Below are positions 12,213 through 25,516 of a stretch of 64,000 nucleotides of DNA, piece by piece; position 1 is the stretch's first letter; each line of letters starts with the position of its first letter. Position numbers and translations under genes: made by a program. The DNA is from Apostichopus japonicus (taxonomy: Eukaryota; Echinodermata; Holothuroidea; Aspidochirotida; Stichopodidae), in the NCBI RefSeq assembly GCF_037975245.1, contig NC_092579.1:13748678-13812677 (forward strand). The letters run 5' to 3'. The notes beneath the pieces are model-generated. The model saw only the letters and a program-made list of their open reading frames with translations, was not told the DNA's origin and ran no database searches.

Positions 12213-15062
12213 TAGAAATTGAAAGTAGTTCAATTTCTATGGCCGTCTCCCTTCTTTGTGTACTAATGGTTTGCATGATAAACTGTGCAAGCATTATTGC
12301 TTTCGAGCTTAAAGTACGCATTATGTTGTATTATATTTCTCCCGTAGGGCGATACAAGCCCTATTCGTCACTTTGTGTAAATCGACATAGGAACCAAAAA
12401 TATTTATTATATTGTCAAAAGGTAGATTTATTGGCAATCTTCCTTTATGTATTATCACTTTAGTGACAGATCAAATAGGTAAGTATAATTTTTCTTTCTC
12501 TTTCTAACATTTAAATTGTCTTTCGAGAATTCGTAGCCCCTCGACTAACAGGTTGTGCTGTTCTGTAAGCTACCGAGGGCCGATATTTTACAACTGTACG
12601 AAGAATTTAAATAAAATCTGCTAGTTTTATTACCTTGTATGTATTATTACATATATTCTAGATATTTCGCCATCAGTACTCGCCATTAAATTGATTTCTG
12701 TCTGTGTTTAGGTCTATTTTTAAATGAGTCTGATTATTGTTGAGTGACACGAGGGATGCTTCGACCATCACTACTAGCTGAACATAACCAATTATAGTAC
12801 AGCTCATGCAGGATTTAACTGATTTGTCGACAATTTATAAACTGATTATAGGTCTTCTGAAAGTACCAGAGGAAGGACAGGGGTGTGAGGGTTAGAGGGG
12901 GTCACGGTGGGGTTCCTCCACTCCCGTCATTCTTCCCGTATACAGTCCCTGCAAATTTGCCATCATATTATACAACAAAGGCTCATGATTACAGTATGCA
13001 TAGCCTACGCCCGCAATGAGTAATTGAGGACCTATTAAGAGTCTGTGGGTTTTTAAAATTTCATTATTTTCTATATACGGGAATGAATAAATTAACTAAT
13101 TTAGAATTAATTGTTTTGATTTCATGAAAAAGAAAAGAAATCGTTGGTCTCGAAAGAATGCCCGATATTAATTTTTCATATTTCCATTCCCTTATACTCG
13201 TGACCTATTAGTATAACCTTCTCTTCCCCTTCAGTTCAAATCCCAAGTGACCAAGTATACGGGCTTATCCAAACCGACATTTTGTTAGATGAAAACCCGT
13301 ATCGGTAAAAAGGACTATAGGCCTAAAGCTAATTTCGTATTTGCAAGTGATACATACATTTTCAGTGTTAATTATACTGTAAATTCAGTTTTGTCTTTTT
13401 TTTCGGCTTAGATCTACATCTGTAAACCGAACCAATTACTAGTAAACCTAAAACCGTACTATGGTCTACATATACCGTATCGTATGAGATGACGGTTTCA
13501 AGTACGCTTCACGAAGGTAATGGAGAAAATGGCAAGTGACTTTAAAGTAATGCATAGGGCCTGCATATAGTGACGTGGTTAAAAGGCACAGTGGAGACAT
13601 TTTTCGTATCCCTTCCACGAAGCCCTTCGAATTGGAAACTGTATATTCTTTATATTTCATTTTAAGATTAGTTAAATGTTTTATACAACAAAGTACTAAC
13701 TTATGATATGAATTTGATATGAAGTTATTTTGATATGAAGTTATTTTGACTTTAATTCGTTGTTATAAGTCGTTTCATTTTGTAAAAGTTTCAAACGACT
13801 CATTCCACGCGATATCAAACATGTTTGTGTTTGCAACTTTGCAGCTCTGACGTAACACGTTAAAATAAATAAACTATATAGTAATACAATTTCGATGAAG
13901 TAGTTTCACAACACCTTTCAGGTATTGAAAGGAGTGTCCCTCACCTTGATCTCACCCGCACCACCACCCCTCCCCCCCCCAAAAAAAAACCCCTCCTATA
14001 TTACATAAATAATAAAGTTGTCTGCTACGAATATGAACCCCAATCACTGAACAATCTAAATTGGCATTGTATATGTATCAGTGTATCTTATCACACTAGT
14101 TGTATATACTATGACAACATATACAGTCTATAATGATATACAACCTGTTCTGGTCATTGCGAATGTATATATAGGCTAAGCGTGTTGTATGTAACTTGAA
14201 TGAACAAGATTGCAATTAAAACAATGTCATTTTGTAGTGTATATATCAGTATACTCTTTCACTTTCTATCTTGCTGGTTTTATTTTCATCGTCATTAAGA
14301 GAACAAAACACTGCAGTGCGTTAGTGAGCTGTTAATAACAATAATGATATATAAATAGGCTTAGGCCTTTAATATAGCGTTTGAACTTCCTTGTATAGTA
14401 AATGCATTCATATTCCATTGAAATCATTACGCCTATAGGCTACACATTTTAAACTATATTAAACATAGAAGTACAATGATCTCACAACGGACATATAGAA
14501 TATATGCGCACAATATATCTTGTGATTGTTACTAACATATATACAAGAATAAAATATATGTAAAATTTGATTTGTTTAGGTTTTGTTCAAATATATTCAG
14601 ATGTTTTCAGACATTTTAATATTTGTTCATATCTATATCATTAGCTTTAATATTTAATGAATAATGTAATATATCATGCAATATATTAAGAAGAAGAAGT
14701 ATAGCATTTTTTTTCTTGGCCTGAATGAAATTAAAACAACTTGAATACTTTGCTTCAAGTTGTGAAAATTTCAGCTGTTAATATCATATAAACCCCAAAA
14801 TAGAATTGAATGCAATTTTTCCAAGGAGGGAAGGGGGGGGGGGGGCGCATACAGAGGCGCTCTGTAAACATATCTTGCGGGCACACATACTTAAGATTTG
14901 AGGGCTCCTCTGGAAAGCAGTGCTCCTACACTGAGCAGGACTATACACTCATTAAAGATGACAATAATAAAAAATTAAATAAAAATAAAAAGCTAAATAT
15001 GTTTTTCATGTTGTTTTTTATATATATTTTTTTTTTATAGAATACGGTATTACGTAGTCCTT

Positions 15063-15206
15063 TTACATTTCTGCCTCTCCTTCCGGAATTGAGGCTCGTT
15101 CGCCATTATCCGGCTTTTGAGATGAAACAACGCCTCCTCCCATCGGTGTATACAAACTGGATAGTGGTATCTCGTAGAAGCTATTTTCAATTAACGTTTC
15201 GAATAT
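15063..15206 (-). CDS. C-terminal tail exon of the receptor, with YEIP and YTPM
   Basis: 48 codons ending in TAA at 15063-15065. It contains [22 protein letters not shown] fits the YxxM consensus bound by PI3-kinase p85 SH2 domains, and YEIP fits a general SH2 docking pattern. Docking is inferred from motif only. Confidence 0.78.
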   Translation of the reverse strand: MFETLIENSFYEIPLSSLYTPMGGGVVSSQKPDNGERASIPEGEAEM

Positions 15207-18200
15207 CTATATGAATAGAAATGGAAAACAAAACTTATTAATACAAAAAATATCTTAAAGGCGGCAATGGAAAATGCAGAAGATGAGACAAGAAAGATAC
15301 AAAACCACAAATGATTTGCCGAAAAGAATATTTTGTTCTTTATGACATAGCTAAATATTATTAGTCTTCCATTAAAAGAAGAAAACTGTTCTATTTTTCA
15401 ATCATGCATATTTTGTTGTTTATACCATCATTCGATACTTTCAATGTCGCATTTTCATGTTTTACCCTAATTTGCATATATGAATCGCAGCTTACATGTT
15501 TACTTCATTAAATGTTACGGATATCATTTATCATTATGCGTTGGACCTGTTTGTATGGTGACCTTTACTGACATTCATACATATTCATAAGCAAAACATA
15601 TATATATATTGATAGTTCATTGCACAATAGGTTTATGAAAGATACTTAATAGAGCGAAATAGGGTAATATTTTTCCAAAAAAAAATAACATATAACAGTA
15701 TAAATAGACAACAAAATCCTGACAAAGAACAAAAAATTGTCTGTCAGGAACTGGATTCGAACCAGTTTTATCTAAGGAATAAAATTTACATATATGTTAA
15801 TTATTTCTTACCGATTTGAATGAAGCTCTCAGTTGATGAATGGACGGTCGTAAAGAGCAGTTTTGATGCCAGCAGTCAAATAGTGAAAGATTACTGTTGA
15901 ACAAGGCAATGCAAGGAGATTTAACCTGGTTCTTTGATTTATTTCATATTTCAATCGAAGCTGGTGCCAATTATCTTTTTAACAACAAATTATGAACAAA
16001 GCAACACAATATATCATGCAGAGTAAAGACGTGATGTGTTATGTCGTTATCGGAGAAGTCAACCTATATATGTTACTTAAAAAAAATAAAACCCGTCAAA
16101 GTTAGCAAATTAGACATAACGTACCCTCAACACCTCTCCCCTCACGATCTTCCCATATTCACACGCACTTCCTTTCCTCCCCCTCCCCTTCCACCTCATA
16201 CCTTTTTACCTTGTTTTCGTACATAATTCAGTATTCCAATTGCATTATGAGAAATTGCCAAGAAGTTATCTTTGCCTGTGTGAGTAAACGTAAACACATT
16301 TTCAAAACGATTATTTTTGTTTATAAATATACATATATATATACCTTAGTTGTAGGTATCTAGGAGGCCAAATTAATTTGGGTGTTTCGACATCTTGACC
16401 AGGTGTAAGTTCCTCGTCAACTGGGAACGGAGAGGTTCCTTAATATCATATAAAAAATGAAGGGAAAAAATAGTCAATGTCTTTCTTCTTTCATCATTAT
16501 CGTCAATATGTATTCGTATATATTCAGTAAATTTATGATTCGCTTTAATATTAATGGATTGACAAATAAGTAACTTCTTTTAATAAAAGAGTATACCCCT
16601 TTCCTCCGTATGGGCACTGCGTCCCCTCGAGGCCCCCTAACAATTTTTTGCTCCCCTCCCTCCTCCCCCACTCCCCTCCCCTCCCCCTCCCCGTCTCTCC
16701 CCGTCGCTGAGGCTGTGGCTATAACCACAGACAGACTATCCGTGACCTGGTTCGATACGTATTTGCCTTTCAAACTTATTCACAATGTTCCCTTTTTTAT
16801 CTTATTACCATAGAGTAGAATAAAATGTAAAAAGACAGGGCTGAATTTATGGGCTGAGCCTGGGGGTGGATAGGGGGGGTGACCGGGAGATGGGGTAATG
16901 TTGCATCCACCCTTGCATTAAGGGACCCTGTGACAAAACAACTTCATCAACACAACACGCTCGTTATGTCGCAGTCCAGTAACCTATGTACAAACGACGC
17001 TAAAACATTACGAACTCATATTTACCCCATCAGTTAAAAAATAGGTTATTTGTGTGAAGATGAAAGGTAATTGTACATGTACAAAAGTAATTTTATTAGT
17101 GTATAATCACCATCTGATAAGAGCTCCCATATAACTACAGCCGTAGACCATACGTCACTTTCATGTGAGTATTCATTTCGGAAGACAGATTCTGGAGGAA
17201 ACTGGTTTAAAGTGAATGAAACCATCTGTCAAATAAAAGGAAATAATGGAGGTTAAGGTATACCTCTCTGTTAATCATTTGTCGACAAATATGCAGTTTC
17301 ATTTTCAGTTTGTTCTCCATAACTCCCCATATGAGGTATTCCAAGAGAGTTTAAAGATATCAAATACAACGTACAGGAAAAGGTGCACATAGTATCGCAG
17401 ACGATCGCAATGATTGACAAACTATATAAGGTGCGCGGTATACGCCCGAGACTTTAAGTCACGTGCGGTAGAAAGTAACATAACAATTAATATAATTCAT
17501 TAAAGCTTGCATATATAGTCAACTTGAAATGAAATGAAAACAACCCCCTTTTCTGGGGGGGGGGGTTGTATATGTATTTAAGTTTTAAAGATTTCAAATT
17601 TGTACTTCTCATGTGGACAGTCCTACCATGGAACGTACCTGGAGAACATTTCTGTTAGGATTTTCGAGTTATTAACACTTCTCTTATTAAAGTTTATTTG
17701 GTGAGGAAATGAATTTGTGAAGAAAACCCTTCTAAATCCTTTTCAATTTAATACTGAATTTGTGAGAAAAAAATGATTAAGATATGCTGCAACTTTAATT
17801 TTGATTCAAGAAAAGATTTTGGTAGTAAGAATTGAATATGAGCGAACAAACGTCTGAACTGCTAAACTTTGAAAAAAAAATGTAAAAAACATATTTGAGA
17901 CAGTTGTGGTTAGTAACTGAAAATCTTTGCTACGAAAACTCTATATTACGTCATAAAAACAGCGAAGCAGAGAAGTCTCATGGGGGACAGATATGCTCCT
18001 CGAAACTACTCCCCAGCCCCACATTTACACCCCCCACCCTCCCAGCTCAATAAGTGACATTATGTGATAATTGTTAGTTTAGGTCTAAATACGAAGAATT
18101 GATAACAAGTAGAATTAAAGAACTTTAATAAAATATACATAAAAATGGAATATCTACCAGCGACTTCTTTAGAGACACGATCTTTGGTGCGTCTTCAGCC

Positions 18201-21200
18201 AGGCAAAAATCATATAATTTACATATTCCGTCTTTGGTGTATAAAACTTTCTTTGTTGAAAAGCCCGGATGTAAAAACTGTGAGTCATAAGAATAAAAAC
18301 CGGTTCCAAATTTAAAAACGATTACTAACTTCATCTTTTGTTAAATGTCATATATGACTGTGTGAAACAACAACTTGGGAAAAGATTGTGTTTGAAAAAG
18401 TCATATCTATGAAGAATTATTTTAATTTTTTTTTTTATCAAAGTCTAGCAAAGTCATTAACATCCGTTAGTATAGGTATAATATACAAGTATAACGACAG
18501 TCACTTTGTGGGTGAATGGATGACAAACTTCATCTCCCCCGGAAGGGGTAATAGTTGAGGATGGAAGTGGAGGGGTAAGTGATAAGTAGAGAGGATGGGA
18601 TTGGAGGGGAGAGGAGAGGGGAAGGAGGTGAAGGGGAAGGGGAGGGGAAAAATATAAAACTAACCTATTATTATGTACATGACTTACCCCATATGATTTA
18701 ATAAATTCCATTCCTTCTAAAATTCCAGATATATGCTTCATGACATCAGGTACTGTCATTGGACTTTGTGTGCTTTCTGAATCAGGGTCAAAGTTCAGTC
18801 GGCTGTCCAAAGTCTCACAAACAACATGTTCCGTTATGAGGTAAAGCGTACCTGCTATAAAACATAAATTAAATCAATAAAAGAGACTATACACCATCAA
18901 GTGAGTGTTATTAATGGTTCAAGGTTATAACATATATCAGCAGATTCAGCAGTAGCCTATATGGACGATTGGCTATTTAATTACATGACACCGAATTGAC
19001 TTCAACAAGTGCACTCGTCCATGGTTAGGCTAAGGAAGTGCACTAATGAACATTATACAGTCAAATAGTCCAGGGAAAATATATCAATACTTTGTAAAAT
19101 AGTGTTTCATGCTTCGAACTGCACGCACGTGCAAAAAAATCTTATCAAATTAACACGAATCTCTCATATACCGTTAGTTTAACGAGGTTTATATCATAAT
19201 CCGAAATAATAATGGAAGTAAGTCGATCTTAAACAATTTTAAGCCTATACTCGATACCATACGAAGTAAGATATGTGTATAGAGTTTAACGCTTCAACCT
19301 GTACTGGTCACACAAACAAAAACAACAAACATACAAACAAGCAAGCAAACAGAGAAACAGACTATTGGGCAATTGACCCTCTGTTATATTCATCAAGGTA
19401 CACCGATCAGAGAGGTGTAACAACTGACACAGAACGCTATGCGAGGTTCGAATTATGTAACTGTTTTATAGAAAACAAAGCAAACCAAAAAGATGCATGA
19501 TGGATCGTAACGTGTGAAGGTACAGCAAAATCACTGATCTTTTCTCTCCCCCCCTCCACCACCATCACCCTTCACTCTTCCCCCTCCATTGCTTACGGAT
19601 AATATAACACTTAGTTATAGTCCTGTTCTATCACGGTAGTTAGAAAGTTGGAACACGAATTAATTCGTTATCATTTCTTTGATCAATACATCGACAAATA
19701 GTAAATAACTTTCTTTCAATAATATACTTACTTTTATCTACTCCTATTCCTGCAATTTTAGTCAGGTGATTAGTTTTCGGCAGATCAAGTGCTCGCTTAA
19801 CAAATTCATCCCAATGGATAATCTTCTTCTTTATAACTCCATCTGACGTCACGGAAAATAATGAAAGAAATCCCAGGGTACAGTGTTACCTTTTACACAT
19901 TGGCCTAGTATGGGCCTGTGTCATACACATTACAAAAGGAAAACTGTATTGAAAACTTGTCAACACTCCCCTTTCCTCCCCTTAGACTACTATGCCCTCC
20001 GAATTTTACTAGGTATCGAGAAGGGTTCAAGTAGATTTGAATGCCTCGGGAATGTCCCCCCCCCCCTCCCCTCCAACCCCTCTCACACAAGCACTACAAC
20101 TCACCACTATCTACTTCACACAGACTTTCCCCTCTTCACTATTCCCCTCACCCTTTCTCTATTTCCTCCCACCCTCCCCCTCCCCTCCCCTTTCCTTACA
20201 CACATCCTCTTCTCATGAAGATATATATGAAGCAAAACCAACATCACAACAATAATCTACTAAGTATTATCGCCGAATGGTATATACACATCATCCTATG
20301 TTTTGCAAACAACCTCTCACAAAAATACTCTTTAATAAAGTCATAATTTTTGTTTACCTGAAGCAGTCGTTAGAACAGCGCATTTTTTGCCGTGAATTGT
20401 TCCCATCCATCTATTGTATATGGTTCCAATCTTTATACTTAATAAGAGACAGAAATCGTTCTCACTGAAAATTCTGTCCTTTCCAGTACCTTCCTTCGCT
20501 GCAGAGTAATAATCTAAGTATCGGGGAGGGTTGAGGGAGGGGGAGGGGAGGAGGCAGGAAGAGGGAGGGATAGATGAGACGAAAAAAACCATATGGTGAT
20601 GAAGAATTAAAACTTTAAGAGAACATATATTTATAGCGTGCGTGACTTAGAACAGTATACTCATGGATTTTATTATCAGCTTCTAATGACGCAACGGTTT
20701 TTTTTTCTCGACATTATTCAGAGGAGCATCTACAAACCCTGAAGAATTTGATTCAAAGCTTCCAAATCAAAATCCTGTCATCCGGATAAAGACGAACTAT
20801 TATAGATTTATTATGTATAAATCAATTCTCCTCTAATATATTTGTAATTTTCACATATGTGACACTCACCCTGTTAGCAGAGATAAATATTTAAGGGTTT
20901 GAAACCATTTTCAATATAGTTCTACAATTGAAACAGTTATATCAAGAGCAAAAACAAAATAAACGAGCCTATATACATTAAGATTGGTTATCGCAAAATA
21001 GCATAAAATATTATCAACATAACTCACTAGTTTCACTGCTTCCAGTCGAGTTTAAAGAATTACTCTCATCACTCGGGATGCTTGGAAGATCGGATCTAAA
21101 TCGAGAGACAGAGAGAATATTGAAAACGCTTTTAATTTCGTTACAAGTCGATATTTAACAGCTACTATTAAAATATTGTCATATTATATATGCAAAGATT

Positions 21201-21346
21201 AAAGCACCAACTACATTCGTATTTTCTCTGTTTTAATGTCATGATTGGTTGGATACCATCAAAAGTCTTAAATTTGATTTTTCTGATACGATTCCAAGCA
21301 ATTTACAAAAAACATTGAGCTTGTAGCCTTACAACAAAAGTATCAC

Positions 21347-21405
<59 letters not shown>

Positions 21406-24400
21406 CCAGAAAGACATATAACCTTATATGCATATATAACACTCTGAGCGAACCTTGCTATTGTTTGCTAATCATTATGAATAAACTCTTGTTGTATTTA
21501 TACATAATTAACTTTAGGAATGAAATTTTTTAAACTATATCTCGTGATTTGAAATGGTTTAATCACTACAAGTGAGAATTTTTTTCGGATAACGTCATAT
21601 ATACTATATGTTTACAAGAAACTTCACTATATCATTTTACGGAAGAAGGAAAAAAAAACCAGCAGAACAAAACACAACAGAACATAAAATTCTTACTTTG
21701 GTTTTCCTTTAAAACTTCCTTGTAAAGTATTCTGCAGAACTAAGGAAGATAAATGTTATAAATAATATCATTACCATGTAATATTAATGTAATTAATTTC
21801 AAGCCATTTTATAGTGTATGGATGATATGATTGATTAACGTACGTGATTGGTCGGTTGGTGGCAGGCTGTTCAATTGAATCTGAGATGGTGCACGGAGAT
21901 TGGAATCTGTATTCCTAGTCAAAAAAAAAAAAAAAAAAAAAAATCCAATATGCCTTTCAAAGTCGTTTTCTGAACTTGCAGGTTATGCTAACATTGTAAA
22001 TTGCTATATAATCACATAAATGTTAGATTTTTTTCTTGGGGGGGGGGGGGGTAAAATAAACTGTGTAAAATATTATTAAAAATATATAACTTACGTTGAT
22101 AAGTTAGCAGACATCGAAGCTACAAAGGAAATGCAAACAAGTAGAAAATCTATCAACTTAAGTGAAAAGGAGTGTAAGAATTGTTCCATAATTTATTAAA
22201 TACATAATGAATCATGTCGCATGCCATTAAGCTGACCTTGTACACTCTTCTGTCAAATTCCATTATTGATTTTATTTTTATATTTCGTTAACTATACACT
22301 TTCATTTTAACTAACAATTCCAATTGAGTATTGCATAATAATTGTTACGACAAAAACAAATGGTGATGAGTACATGCACTTACATCTGAGTTTGATGATT
22401 ATTTTGTAGCCACAGACAAAGAATGAGAGGATACACAATAAAGCTAAAGTGGAACTCAACCACTGAAGAAGAGAAAAGACCCCTCCTACTAGGAAATGAA
22501 AGATATAAAAAGATATAAATTAATCAAAATAGTAAAGCATGAATGATCAAAACGAAAATATATATTAAGCTATCAAAATGAATAGATCAAATAAATAGAG
22601 TATATATATATATGTCTATATATATGTCTATATATATATGTCTATATATATGTCTATATATATATGTCTATATATATGTCTATATATATGTCTATATATA
22701 TGTCTATATATATATGTCTATATATATGTCTATATATATATGTCTATATATATGTCTATATATATGTCTATATATATGTCTATATATATATGTCTATATA
22801 TATGTGTCTATATATATATATATACTATATATATATATATATATACTATATATATATATATATAAAGTATATTAATCAAGTACAAATTAATTTTTTAGAT
22901 GTTGTTGGTCTATCAGTTCAAGATGTATTTCTATACCACTTATAACAATTTACAATAAACTCAGTGTATCAGTTCGCCATGTTTTACGTTAAAGAAAGCA
23001 GTTGCTCTGAAAATTATATGCTAAGCATGAAAGTCGATTGTGGAATATTTATGATGTGACAATTACATGTACGTGAGCTAATAAATGAAATGGAATAAAG
23101 GAAAGTAGAAATGCTGCTACTTTTGATAATTTTAAAATAGTTTCCCGTTTCTTTTCTGTATGTTACATCATTCAGCTAACTTAAATAGATATCCGGGGAA
23201 ACTTTATGTTCTAATCGCATCAAAGTAATTTATTAAGTCAGACCTGAAGATGAAGAAGGCACTAAAATTGTAGGTGTTGTTGTCCTTGTTGACTCTTCTG
23301 AAAGATAAACAAAGTAACAGAAGACATACAAAATAAATAGATACGTCCTGTATAGTCATTTTTGTTTTGTAAATAAAACAAATCAGCCGATACCATGTTG
23401 ATGTTTTGAAGCTATTTCAGTTTGGTTTTAGTCAATTTTTCAATTGCATTCAACCCCCAAATTGCCGTAACGATGAAATGCATGTAGTTTTACCAGGACA
23501 GTTTGCATATAGTGAACTCAAAGTCCCAAAGTTTTTATATTTTCCAACTGGGATTAATATTAATACAAAGAATGTCTCGACGACGGAATGTATGTTTGTT
23601 TAGACACCTGTTACGATTGCATCCTTAAGTATATACTTAAATCCTTCGACGGTTATAACACGATCGTTACATACGTCTATGGATGTTTTAACAGTTATAT
23701 CGTCGATAACATAAGCTTAGATAAACTCAACGATTATATTCTCCTCTACATAAACCGGTGCACGGACGGTAATATATACTAACGATGTTATATCTCTTTT
23801 AATAAAGCTTGGAGCTCATTGTTTGATGTTTCTTACCAGATAATTCCAATATTATCGTTACGCTGTTTTCGGGATTAGTGACATTTGGGATGTGTTGTAT
23901 GCTTTCGCAGGTGATAGTCTCGGGTTCCAGCCGTTTTACCAGAGGATACGTAATTATTGTGGAATGTTCATTGAACGTCGAATCTCTCATAGCTGCAAGT
24001 TTCTTGTTAAAGAGGTAAAGCGATAGCTCCGCCTCGGGTTTTGCTCCTTCAGCATGGCATGACACATTTAACATCGTCTCTGCTTTCACAAAATGTTCTT
24101 TCTCGACCCTTTTGCCATTAAAAGTCATATAAAGATCTGGAAAGACTTGACGTTTGAAAGAAAATTTGTGAACAGCCAAGTTTGTTTCTTCTTTTGTGAT
24201 AATTTACCCCCTCCCCCTTCCCTCCCCAATCACCTTACAAGCACAGTGGTGAATTCAGGAGTTCTCTAAGGTGGGGGAGGGGGGGGGTCAGCTCAACGCA
24301 ATAAAAATTCAACGCAAAATTACTATCAAAGCAGCGAAGCAATAAGACATCACCGTGAAGAAGAAGCTGAAATGATTGCGCGCGTCTTGTCACCATCATG

Positions 24401-24934
24401 ACATCACAACTTTCACAGAACATAACTAGATAGCCCCTTGAACACGAAACCCAATATTTATGTTACGTTATTATTCAAACTTATATAGGCCTATATATAT
24501 ATATTCTCGATATTAATGGACATGCCATTAAAACGAACTTTTTAAGTGTAAGTTAATGAAATATATGGTTTGAAACTGAAACCGTGAATAGATATTAAGT
24601 TGATCCTTACCATAGGTATAGAGTGAAACATTAAAATGATAAACTTTCGAGGAGACGCCATAAGCATTGCAGGATATCGTAACCACGTCTTTATCCGGTC
24701 GATAACTCGAGAACACAGATGTTGAAATCGTTGGAACGTTTTCAGTTACATGTTCTACATATGTTAGTGGAAGCCCATAGATCTCTTCACTGTTATTAAT
24801 AACCACAGTAACGTTTACTGCTGGTCTGGATTCCGAGGCAAGACAAGTTATATTTAATGACACATCTTTAGGAACCCAAAGATATGCTTGATCAAGTTCA
24901 TTTCCATTGATACGTATAGACATCTTTGGAGGTA
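15063..24934 (-). CDS. Ig-domain receptor tyrosine-kinase-like pseudokinase (5' end not found)
   Basis: Minus-strand exons: 24611-24934 and 23837-24136 (one Ig-like domain each, cysteines in LNITC/TISC and LNVSC/TITC), 23244-23297 (Ser/Thr stalk), 22384-22488 (transmembrane), 22095-22119, 21844-21914, 21697-21739, 21028-21095 (juxtamembrane), 20358-20498 (P-loop region), 19732-19842 (helix C), 18688-18851 (hinge, insert, helix E), 18158-18277 (catalytic and DFG region), 17111-17225 (PPE and SDVW), 16345-16420 or -16438, 15812-15925 and 15063-15206 (tail, TAA stop). Junction phases agree throughout except between the 16345 and 15812 exons. Catalytic residues are replaced: the VAVK lysine position reads CAVLT, HRD reads HPG, DFG reads DFC and the glycine loop is lost. 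Structural residues PPE, SDVW and CW-RP remain. About 660 residues are visible; signal peptide and first exons were not found. Predicted single-pass plasma-membrane receptor that binds ligand or partner without phosphotransfer. The exact RTK subfamily could not be assigned. Confidence 0.8.
16345..16438 (-). CDS. Small kinase C-lobe exon of the receptor (acceptor and joining uncertain)
   Basis: Reads [14 protein letters not shown] then [12 protein letters not shown], matching the segment after the WE-L-G motif in tyrosine kinases. Two in-frame acceptors are possible: TTCCCAG (exon from 16420) or TTAAG (exon from 16438). The donor is AAG|GTATAT in phase 2, but the next recognised exon (15812-15925) begins in phase 0. 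Either a microexon lies between them or the frame is broken here. Confidence 0.62.
18158..18277 (-). CDS. Catalytic-loop exon of the pseudokinase
   Basis: 40-codon, phase 0-0 exon. The catalytic loop reads [12 protein letters not shown] where active kinases have HRD plus AARNVL: the catalytic aspartate is glycine and the metal-binding asparagine is lysine. The next motif is [10 protein letters not shown], so DFG is DFC. The activation segment ([11 protein letters not shown]) has no tyrosine. All of this is read directly from one uninterrupted exon. Confidence 0.87.
20358..20498 (-). CDS. N-lobe (degenerate P-loop and beta-3) exon of the pseudokinase
   Basis: Encodes a start of lobe [16 protein letters not shown] and beta-3 [11 protein letters not shown]. 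The GxGxxG loop is not kept, and the invariant beta-3 lysine is replaced by leucine in CAVLT. The next exon (19732-19842) supplies helix C and the sequence [10 protein letters not shown], which aligns with the usual IVKLLGVC beta-4 region. Confidence 0.82.
21345..21402. repeat. TA microsatellite in a receptor intron
   Basis: Two TA tracts separated by CATATACA lie in the intron between the juxtamembrane exons 21028-21095 and 21697-21739. Confidence 0.9.
22384..22488 (-). CDS. Transmembrane exon of the receptor
   Basis: Encodes [20 protein letters not shown] then [14 protein letters not shown]: a hydrophobic span of about 23 residues followed by lysine/arginine, giving an outside-in single-pass orientation. 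The acceptor is TTTCCTAG; using the nearer TTCTTCAG would break the phase with the stalk exon. Confidence 0.83.
22602..22865. repeat. TATATATGTC minisatellite (10-12 bp unit)
   Basis: Alternating TATATATGTC and TATATATATGTC units, ending in TA tracts with ACTATA breaks (from about 22815). It lies in the intron between the stalk and transmembrane exons. Three overlapping open frames (repeated MSIY/ICLY) are repeat artefacts. Confidence 0.95.
23837..24136 (-). CDS. Ig-like domain exon 2 of the receptor
   Basis: 300-nt, phase 1-1 exon encoding a second Ig-like domain from DLYMTFNGK to TIILELS, with cysteines in LNVSC and ETITC. It is followed by a 17-residue threonine/serine-rich stalk exon at 23244-23297 ([15 protein letters not shown]). 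Confidence 0.85.
24611..24934 (-). CDS. Ig-like domain exon 1 of the receptor
   Basis: Phase 1 to phase 1 exon, 324 nt, starting after TCTACAG and ending before GTAAGG. It encodes one Ig-like domain with a cysteine pair (SLNITC and VVTISC) and several N-glycosylation sequons (NIT, NVT, NNS, NVS). The symmetric 1-1 phase lets such exons duplicate without breaking the frame, consistent with the decayed copy upstream. Confidence 0.85.
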
Positions 24935-25516
24935 CTGTAGAAAGAAGAAATGAAAAGATAAGTACATGAAGTAAAGATGTATCAGGGTATGGTCCCGTGG
25001 GGGTGGGGTGGAGGTGGGGACATGACAGGGGCAACTTTTAAAAGGAGGATGTAGCGCTGGGTCGTTGAACTCCGATGTAGGGAGGAACAGGGGCCCTTCT
25101 CCAGAAAGAAAAACAATACATTTTAGATGTGAAGTCGTGCACTATAGTGAGACATATTTAGGAAGGTATACATTAGGTCTGCACACAAGAATGTGCTACA
25201 CAATACACTATTAATTTTTGTGTGGGGTTGAAAAGAGGAGGTTGTACACTGTACACCTCTGCACCCTCTGCATCCGCGCCTGGCGAATTTTCCATTTTTT
25301 CTTTACAACTGTCTTCTTATATGCAACTCTGTGTTTTGGTAGTAATGTCGGGCCCCCTCCATCACTGTTCCTTCTTCTGAGATATAACGTACCGGTATCC
25401 GCCATCATGTACAATGTATGAATTCTAGGAATTACTGTAAAGTAATGTATCGCATTGACATCCAGGCTATGATACTTTATCCACCACCCCGATCCTCTCT
25501 CTCTCTCATCTACCCT

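Larger units (their letters stand above)
10764..15062. other. Intergenic region between VWA gene start and receptor gene end
   Basis: No exon with convincing splice sites and family resemblance was found on either strand. It holds a Penelope-like fragment (about 11270-11335, minus), the TIR element at 11681-11912, a TA microsatellite (12080-12210) and a poly-G run near 14827-14844. Both flanking genes are on the minus strand, so the VWA gene promoter should lie just above 10763; no clear core promoter element was seen. Confidence 0.6.

Noticed and set aside
15737-15785. tRNA-like T-arm (GGTTCGAATCC on the minus strand)
   Set aside because: Only a B-box-like hairpin is present; no D-arm, anticodon arm or closing acceptor stem could be found upstream.
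16474-16813. Open frames rich in Pro/Ser or Gly/Glu
   Set aside because: They come from a C-rich tract (CCCTCCCC); no splice signals or family resemblance.
19883-20346. Overlapping Pro-rich frames on the plus strand
   Set aside because: Low-complexity pyrimidine tract inside an intron of the minus-strand receptor; no supporting homology.
22612-22945. Three overlapping frames rich in MSIY / ICLY
   Set aside because: Readings of the TATATATGTC repeat in a receptor intron.
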